18,248 bases of DNA from assembly GCA_964396535.1 (NCBI GenBank), contig CAYNFT010000039.1, forward strand, positions 1-18,248, read 5' to 3'. The notes below the pieces were generated by a model. It did no database searches and was not told the origin of the DNA. It worked only from the letters and a program-made list of their open reading frames with translations. This DNA comes from CAYNFT01 sp964396535. Lineage in GTDB: Bacteria > Chloroflexota > Dehalococcoidia > Dehalococcoidales > UBA2162. The translations under genes and the position numbers were made by a program. Shown here one piece after another: positions 13,366 to 18,248 of the stretch. Numbering within the stretch: position 1 is the stretch's first letter; each line of letters opens with the position of its first letter.

Positions 13366-14115
13366 CTACAAAGCAGTAAGCACTTCAGGCCCGCCATCAG
13401 TGATGGCAATGGTGTTTTCAAAGTGTGCCGAAAGGCTCCCGTCACTAGTAAGTACTGTCCAGTGGTTATCATCAAGTCTGGTGCGCCAGTCACCAATGTT
13501 CACCATCGGCTCAAGGGCAAGGGCCATACCTTTCTTCAGCATTGGTCCCTGTCCCGGTATACCAAAGTTAGGTATTTGAGGTTCCTCATGCATCTCCCGG
13601 CCAATGCCATGTCCGGTGTACTCACGAACCACCGAATACCCTCTTGACTCAGCATAATGCTGAATGGCGGCCGAAACATCTCCCAGCCTCACCCCGGCCC
13701 GGGCGGCAGCAATGCCAGCTTTCAGGGCACCCTCGGTAGTTTCCATAAGCTGTTTGGCCGCTGGACTAATTTTGCCCACGCCTACTGTTATCGCCGCATC
13801 ACCCTGAAAACCATTAAAAATTGCCCCAAAGTCAAGGGAGACGATGTCGCCATCTTGCACAACCCGTTTCCCCGGAATCCCGTGCACTATCTCGTCATTT
13901 ACTGAGACACAGAGATTAGCTGGAAATCCCTGGTATCCCTTAAACGAGGGCTTAGCTCCAAGTCTCTCCAGCTCTTGAGCCGCAATAACATCTAACTCCT
14001 CGGTTTTTATCCCTGGTTTCACCTGCAATTTTAGCGCCTCCAGTACAGCGGCGACAATCCTGCCAGCTTGCCGCATAATGGCAATCTCCTGCTCTGATTT
14101 AATAATTATACTCAT
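13366..14115 (-). CDS. map: Methionine aminopeptidase, type I
   Basis: A 249-residue enzyme that removes the N-terminal Met from nascent proteins. The five metal ligands are in the expected motifs: SLDFGA and GFQGDAA (two Asp), TGHGIGREMHEEP (His), LALEPM (Glu) and AHFENTI (Glu). The substrate-pocket segment NDEIVHGIPG is also present. No N-terminal zinc-finger extension, so it is the short bacterial form. ATG 14115 overlaps the adk stop as ATGA, indicating translational coupling. Confidence 0.97.
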   Translation of the reverse strand: MSIIIKSEQEIAIMRQAGRIVAAVLEALKLQVKPGIKTEELDVIAAQELERLGAKPSFKGYQGFPANLCVSVNDEIVHGIPGKRVVQDGDIVSLDFGAIFNGFQGDAAITVGVGKISPAAKQLMETTEGALKAGIAAARAGVRLGDVSAAIQHYAESRGYSVVREYTGHGIGREMHEEPQIPNFGIPGQGPMLKKGMALALEPMVNIGDWRTRLDDNHWTVLTSDGSLSAHFENTIAITDGGPEVLTAL

Positions 14116-14801
14116 TTCTCCCTAGGCTGGACAGACTCCCTCCTAAAAGATTCTACCACTCTTCTCCCCACCTCATCCACACTACCCTCTCCGTCTACCT
14201 CTACTAGCTTACCCGCCTGAGTATAGTAATCAATAAGTGAAGCTGTCTCGGTAAAATAGACCTCGAGTCTCTTTTTCACTGTTTCCACGGTATCGTCGGG
14301 GCGTTGATATAACTCGCCGCCACACTTATCGCACTTACCCCAAACCTTAGGAGGAGAATTTACAGCATGATACGGGGTCTGGCATTGACGGCAAATCCAG
14401 CGCCCACTGAGCCGCTCTAGCAGTTCCTCCTCAGAGACCTTGATATATATCACCTTATCTACAGCCTTACCCTGCTCAGCCAGAGCTTTATCCAATGCCT
14501 CAGCCTGTTTCAGATTCCTGGGAAAGCCGTCAAAGATTACCCCTCCTTCGCAGTCAGGGGCTGAGATACGCTCCAAAACCATCTGTATCGTTATCTCGTC
14601 AGGGACGAGCATTCCCTTCTCCATATAGGACTTTGCCTTCATAGCTAAGTCTGTCCCCTGCTCTTGAGCCTGCCGGAACAGGTCGCCGGTGGCAATATGC
14701 GCCATTTTCAGTTCCTGTGCCACTCTAGATGCCTGTGTTCCTTTGCCGGCACCGGGAGCACCCAGAAAGATAATATACAAACCTTTTCTAGCCATCTTCA
14801 T
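14112..14801 (-). CDS. adk: Adenylate kinase (zinc-LID form)
   Basis: A 229-residue kinase interconverting ATP + AMP and 2 ADP. The P-loop is GAPGAGKGTQ, followed by HIATGDLFR in the AMP-binding site and FDGFPRNLKQAEAL. The long LID carries two CxxC pairs (CRQC and CDKC), which should bind zinc, as in Gram-positive-type enzymes. ATG 14801 overlaps the secY stop (ATGA); a second ATG two codons on (14795) would give MARKGLYIIF. The C-terminus ends with a short charged tail. The secY-adk-map order is standard. Confidence 0.97.
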   Translation of the reverse strand: MKMARKGLYIIFLGAPGAGKGTQASRVAQELKMAHIATGDLFRQAQEQGTDLAMKAKSYMEKGMLVPDEITIQMVLERISAPDCEGGVIFDGFPRNLKQAEALDKALAEQGKAVDKVIYIKVSEEELLERLSGRWICRQCQTPYHAVNSPPKVWGKCDKCGGELYQRPDDTVETVKKRLEVYFTETASLIDYYTQAGKLVEVDGEGSVDEVGRRVVESFRRESVQPREK

Positions 14802-16126
14802 TTAATAAAGCCTTCGTAGCGCCGCATTGTCAGCTGTGCCTCCATCTGCTTCATGGTATCCAGAACTACACCAACCACAATCAATAAACCCATGCTGGAT
14901 AGTTGTATTACCTGGACATCAGTAATCTCTCGAGCCATAAATGGTATTATCGCCACTACAGCTAAGAAGAGGGCGCCTGCCCAGGTAATATGGGTAATGA
15001 CCTGGTTAAAATAATCAGAGGTTTGTTTCCCTGGCCGAATGCCGGGGACAAACCCCCCCTGCCTTTGCAGGGTGCCAGACAAATCTTGCTGCTGAAAAAT
15101 CACCATAGTATAAAAGAAAGCAAAGGCAACTACCAGTACAAAATAGAGCCCCCAGTAAAACAAGCCCATAGCCCCGGCTGCATTAGGATTAAACAGATTC
15201 TGAATATGATTAGCCAGGTTAGGGTCAGCTCCAGCCGGATTGGCAAAATAGCTGGCTATCATCCCGGGAAAGAGTACCAGAGACATAGCAAAAATAAGGG
15301 GTATCATCCCGGCGGTGTTTACCCGCAGCGGAATATGGGTTGACCCTGATTGCCGGTACATGCGGTTACCCCGAAATACCGTGCGAGCATATTGCACGGG
15401 AATACGGCGGTGAGCCTCGGTAAAGATGACTATGAGTAGAATGGTGGCCAGGGCTATGAGAATGTAAGCAATCAAACCCCAAACCTGTCCCTGTTGTGCC
15501 GCCAGAAAAACATCGCCAGCCAGCGACCAGTACCCTGCCACAATACCAGCGAAGATTATTATAGATATACCGTTGCCAATACCGTATTCAGTGATAAGCT
15601 CACCCAGCCAGACTAAGAACATGGTCCCGGCAATCATAGAAATAACCATGGCCGCCAATGGCAAGGCTGCGGTACTCTCAAGCACAGGTGGGTCAACACG
15701 CTGGAGCAATACTATCTGTCCGTAACCAGCAAATCCAGCCATAGGCACTGTCAGCCAGTGAGTAAACCGGTTAATCTTGTCCCTGCCAGCTTCTCCCTCC
15801 TGGGAAAGAGCCTGCAAGCGTGGTATAACCGGCGTCATCAGCGTCATGATAATTGAAGCTGTTATATAAGGGTAAACCCCCATCGCCGCTACACTGAAGT
15901 TCCTCATGGCACCGCCACTGAACATGTCCAGCATGCCCAGCAAAGCGTTTTGCTCAAATAGTGTCTGCAGGGCTCCCGAGTTTACTCCGGGCAGAGGGAC
16001 ATGAGCCACAAAGCGGAATGCTACCAGGATACCAAAGGTAAAGAGAATGCGACGCCTTAAGTCGGGTAGACGGAAGGCGTCAATCATCGCCTGAAGAAGC
16101 CGTGGCCTAGCTTGTCTCGGACGCAT
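14798..16126 (-). CDS. secY: Protein translocase subunit SecY
   Basis: The pore subunit of the Sec translocon, 442 residues with about ten membrane helices. Recognisable segments are RRRILFTFGILVAFRFVAHV (helix 1), PGVNSGAL and the plug region GMLDMFSGGAMRNFSV, MGVYPYITASIIM, GIGNGISIIIF, the cytosolic loop RRIPVQYARTV, and NTAGMIPLIFA. The frame is open to 16150, but ATG 16126 is chosen: it has GGAGGAGGT 5 nt upstream and starts MRPRQARPRLL. It begins 20 nt inside rplO, so its translation should be coupled to L15 synthesis. Confidence 0.97.
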   Translation of the reverse strand: MRPRQARPRLLQAMIDAFRLPDLRRRILFTFGILVAFRFVAHVPLPGVNSGALQTLFEQNALLGMLDMFSGGAMRNFSVAAMGVYPYITASIIMTLMTPVIPRLQALSQEGEAGRDKINRFTHWLTVPMAGFAGYGQIVLLQRVDPPVLESTAALPLAAMVISMIAGTMFLVWLGELITEYGIGNGISIIIFAGIVAGYWSLAGDVFLAAQQGQVWGLIAYILIALATILLIVIFTEAHRRIPVQYARTVFRGNRMYRQSGSTHIPLRVNTAGMIPLIFAMSLVLFPGMIASYFANPAGADPNLANHIQNLFNPNAAGAMGLFYWGLYFVLVVAFAFFYTMVIFQQQDLSGTLQRQGGFVPGIRPGKQTSDYFNQVITHITWAGALFLAVVAIIPFMAREITDVQVIQLSSMGLLIVVGVVLDTMKQMEAQLTMRRYEGFIK

Positions 16127-16571
16127 ACCCCACCTCCTCCACTCTACCACCTACCGCCTCAATCTTGGCCCTAGCAGCAGTAGAAAACTTGTGTGCTTTT
16201 ACCGTAAGGGGATGATTAAGGTCACCCTCAGCCAGAATCTTAACCGGATGCCGTAGAGATTTCACCAGTCCAGCAGCGACCAGTTTTTCCGGAGTCACCT
16301 CACTCCCCGACTCAAAGCTATTAAGTCTATTTATACTAATAACGCTGTACTCTGTCCTGAAAATATTGACAAAGCCGCGCTTCCGCGGCAAGCGCTGAAT
16401 CAGAGGCAACTGCCCGCCCTCAAAGCCCGGACGCATCTTGAAGCCAGCACGGGATTTCTGTCCTTTAACTCCCCGCCCTGAATAGGTGCCATGTCCACTA
16501 CCGTCCCCCCGCCCCACTCGCTTCCTGCTTTTCTTAGAGCTGGGAGCTGAAGATAATTCATCAAGCCTCAT
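16107..16571 (-). CDS. rplO: 50S ribosomal protein L15
   Basis: L15 (uL15), 154 residues, a late-assembly large-subunit protein. The glycine/arginine-rich N-terminal half (KRVGRGDGSGHGTYSGRG, KGQKSRAG, FEGGQLPLIQRLPRKRGF) and the C-terminal VKAHKFSTAARAKIEAVGG are diagnostic. ATG 16571 overlaps the end of rpmD by 11 nt, and its own end overlaps secY by 20 nt. AGAGGA lies about 8 nt before the start. Confidence 0.97.
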   Translation of the reverse strand: MRLDELSSAPSSKKSRKRVGRGDGSGHGTYSGRGVKGQKSRAGFKMRPGFEGGQLPLIQRLPRKRGFVNIFRTEYSVISINRLNSFESGSEVTPEKLVAAGLVKSLRHPVKILAEGDLNHPLTVKAHKFSTAARAKIEAVGGRVEEVGYASETS

Positions 16572-16752
16572 CAGTTTTTTCCTCTACCTTAACTAGATGC
16601 CTCACCTTGTTAATCATACCTCGAATTGAGGCTGAATCATTATGGGTAACACTCTGATTCAGTCGGCGAAAACCAAGAGCCTTCAGGGTCCTCTTCTGGT
16701 CCTGACTATAGCCGATACCACTTTTGACCCAGGTGACATTTATTTTAGCCAT
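16561..16752 (-). CDS. rpmD: 50S ribosomal protein L30
   Basis: L30 (uL30), 63 residues, a small large-subunit protein found only in some lineages. MAKINVTWVKSGIGYSQDQKR, the LKALGFRRLNQSV segment and GMINKVRHLVKVEE fit the family. ATG 16752 is 2 nt after the rpsE stop. The order rpsE-rpmD-rplO is standard. Confidence 0.95.
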   Translation of the reverse strand: MAKINVTWVKSGIGYSQDQKRTLKALGFRRLNQSVTHNDSASIRGMINKVRHLVKVEEKTDEA

Positions 16753-16754
16753 TT

Positions 16755-17315
16755 TTATGCTGCTTCCTCACCTTCAGCACTAACCTCTGCTAAAGAACTC
16801 TCTTCTTTAGCAGATTCGATAACTATTCCCTTGCGTTTGGCCAACTCCTCCTTCGGGTCTTTAAGCTGACTGAGGGCAAGCATCGTTGCCTTAGCCACGT
16901 TAATATGATTAGCACTGCCCATGGATTTGGTCAGGATATCCTTGATTCCAACTGCCTCGAGCACAGCTCGAACGCTACCACCGGCGATGATACCGGTACC
17001 AGGTGCTGCCGGTTTAAGCAGCACCTTGGCAGCCCCAAATTTAACCGTCGTTTTATAAGGAATAGTTGTCCCCTTTAGGGGAACTTTAATCAAATTTCTT
17101 CTGGCGGTAGCATTAGCCTTGCTAATTGCCAGGGGCACCTCATTAGCCTTGCCCAGACCGATGCCCACATGTCCATTGCCATCTCCGGTAACCGCTAAGG
17201 CATTGAAACTGAGACGCTTCCCCCCTTTCATCACCTTGGCTACCCGGTTGATATTGATTAGCTTATCAGTCAGGACTAGCTCTGACGGGTCTATCGTACT
17301 TAGACGTTCCTTCAT
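16755..17315 (-). CDS. rpsE: 30S ribosomal protein S5
   Basis: S5 (uS5), 186 residues, involved in mRNA entry and decoding accuracy. The N-terminal domain has LININRVAKVMKGGKRLSF and ALAVTGDGNGHVGIGLGKANE; the C-terminal domain has APGTGIIAGGSVRAVLEAVG and the TKSMGSANHINVAKAT block. An acidic tail of about 20 residues (ESSLAEVSAEGEEAA) extends past the usual end. ATG 17315 has GGGAG about 12 nt upstream, rather far. It is separated from rplR by 57 nt with no clear signal. Confidence 0.97.
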   Translation of the reverse strand: MKERLSTIDPSELVLTDKLININRVAKVMKGGKRLSFNALAVTGDGNGHVGIGLGKANEVPLAISKANATARRNLIKVPLKGTTIPYKTTVKFGAAKVLLKPAAPGTGIIAGGSVRAVLEAVGIKDILTKSMGSANHINVAKATMLALSQLKDPKEELAKRKGIVIESAKEESSLAEVSAEGEEAA

Positions 17316-17372
17316 ATTTTCAAACTATCTCCCTTGAGATTCCATTCCTTCCTGAGTTTAAAATTGGCTCCC

Positions 17373-17738
17373 TTAGAATTTCAATCCCTCCTGGCGAGCT
17401 GCCTCAGCCAGAGCTTTAACTCTACCATGATACTTGTATCCACCACGGTCAAAAGCTACCTGGTTTATCCCTCTGCTCAGGGCTCGCTTGGCTACCAGGG
17501 AACCGACCAGCTCAGACTTACCTGTCTTTGTTTTACCAACTACCGCACTTTTTATCTCTGAATCCAGGGTTGAAGCGGAGGCCAGCGTATGCCCTTGTGA
17601 ATCATCAATCACCTGAGCATAAATATGGTTCAGGCTACGGAAAACACACAACCGGGGCGCAGAGGTCGTACCCTTCACCTTGGCTCTTACTCGAAGATGT
17701 CTTCTATGACGAGCTACCCTTGGGCCATCTTTTGCCAA
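17373..17738 (-). CDS. rplR: 50S ribosomal protein L18
   Basis: L18 (uL18), 121 residues, binds 5S rRNA in the central protuberance. RHRRHLRVRAKVKGT, PRLCVFRSLNHIYAQVID, and the C-terminal FDRGGYKYHGRVKALAEAAR with the ending GLKF are diagnostic. The start is TTG 17738, directly abutting the rplF stop (TAA-TTG, no spacer), with AGGAGGG about 5 nt upstream. No ATG or GTG fits the conserved N-terminus. Confidence 0.97.
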   Translation of the reverse strand: MAKDGPRVARHRRHLRVRAKVKGTTSAPRLCVFRSLNHIYAQVIDDSQGHTLASASTLDSEIKSAVVGKTKTGKSELVGSLVAKRALSRGINQVAFDRGGYKYHGRVKALAEAARQEGLKF

Positions 17739-18248
17739 TTATTCCCTCCTGCCTATAGCCTTACCTGCTTTACCTGCTTTAAGGCGAACTGGTTCCCCAG
17801 CGTATCTAATACCCTTACCTTTATAGGCATCAGGCGGACGGATAGCCCGAATTCTAGCTGCCATCTCACCAACTACTTCCTTATCAATCCCCGTAACCTT
17901 GATGCGGTTACTTCCCTCTACATCAAGGGAGACGCCTGGCAGCGGTGATACCTCTACCAGATGTGAAAACCCAATACGAAGCACCAGCTTGTCCCCCGTC
18001 TTTTCAGCCCGATAGCCGACACCCACTATTTCAAGCCCCTTCTCAAAGCCTTTGGTTACCCCTTCCACCATATTAGCCACAAGACTCCGTGTTAGTCCGT
18101 GTAAAGAGCGGTGCACCCTGCTATCACTGGGTCGCGACACTATCAGGCTATTATCATTCAGGGTAATAGACATATCCGGGTTAACAGAACGACGAAGCTC
18201 CCCTTTGGGTCCCGTTACCGCGACCTCATCCTCTTTAATATTCACTGT
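17739..18248 (-). CDS. rplF: 50S ribosomal protein L6 (5' end beyond window)
   Basis: L6 (uL6), 169 codons present; roughly the first dozen residues lie past the right edge, since the frame is open to 18248 and enters in the VNIKEDEVAVTGPKGEL block. The internal GTG at 18245 is a valine codon, not the start. HRSLHGLTRSLVANMVEGV, the GFEKGLEIVGVGYRAE segment and the C-terminal PDAYKGKGIRYAGEPVRLK are diagnostic. L6 sits near the factor-binding centre of the large subunit. The operon promoter and the upstream spc genes (rpsH and others) are expected beyond the edge. Confidence 0.96.
   Translation of the reverse strand, partial: TVNIKEDEVAVTGPKGELRRSVNPDMSITLNDNSLIVSRPSDSRVHRSLHGLTRSLVANMVEGVTKGFEKGLEIVGVGYRAEKTGDKLVLRIGFSHLVEVSPLPGVSLDVEGSNRIKVTGIDKEVVGEMAARIRAIRPPDAYKGKGIRYAGEPVRLKAGKAGKAIGRRE

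Noticed and set aside
16127..16150. Upstream start for SecY
   Set aside because: A strong GGAGGAGGT lies within this stretch, positioned for ATG 16126.
8293..18248. Ribosomal cluster gene order as novel
   Set aside because: The secY-adk-map-infA-rpmJ-rpsM-rpsK-rpsD-rpoA-rplQ-truA-rplM-rpsI order is ordinary for several bacterial phyla.
1..18248. CRISPR arrays, toxin-antitoxin pairs, defence or phage genes
   Set aside because: Looked for on both strands; none found. The only repeats are the dispersed hairpin family, which lacks regular spacers.

Overview
The window looks like a bacterial chromosome segment of balanced base composition, with no sign of plasmid, phage or CRISPR. The long minus-strand run is the spc and alpha ribosomal-protein operons fused through truA to rplM-rpsI. 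Having map and infA beside adk, and rpsD inside the run, suits Chloroflexota and several Gram-positive lineages. Together with the acyl-CoA genes and the unusual PlsY tail, my impression is a Dehalococcoidia-like member of the Chloroflexota. This is inference from family memory, not a search, and only moderately confident.

Layout. Positions 1-1880 (plus strand): the 3' end of a YmdB-type phosphodiesterase, a PHP-domain phosphoesterase and PlsY, apparently one operon. Positions 1902-2131: two inverted copies of a two-hairpin repeat between convergent genes. Positions 2169-5476 (minus): an acyl-CoA ligase and two crotonase-family genes, a small acyl-CoA metabolism cluster with a predicted promoter at 5536-5564. 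Positions 5595-7262 (minus): an overlapping trio of metallophosphoesterase, endonuclease III-like DNA glycosylase and TrmO. Positions 7468-8052 (plus): a lipoprotein of unknown function with a good sigma-70-type promoter almost touching its start codon. Positions 8293-18248 (minus): rplF (cut by the right edge), rplR, rpsE, rpmD, rplO, secY, adk, map, infA, rpmJ, rpsM, rpsK, rpsD, rpoA, rplQ, truA, rplM, rpsI.

How the genes work together. The ribosomal run is tightly packed, with many overlapping start and stop codons. It encodes ribosomal proteins, the Sec translocon pore, adenylate kinase, N-terminal Met removal, IF-1, the RNA polymerase alpha subunit and tRNA pseudouridylation, which is growth-linked machinery co-transcribed from a promoter beyond the right edge. 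rpmJ is a 37-residue gene at 12956-13069.

Most notable signals. A family of palindromic two-hairpin repeats of about 85-95 bp has at least six copies here, all in gaps between genes. One copy, between rplM and rpsI, appears to supply the rplM stop codon. The two crotonases are each atypical: one may be frameshifted at its 3' end, and the other has Gln in place of a catalytic Glu plus a short internal deletion. Three core genes (rplR, rpoA, rpsI) start with TTG. I found no clearly new multi-gene system; the repeat family is the best candidate for follow-up.
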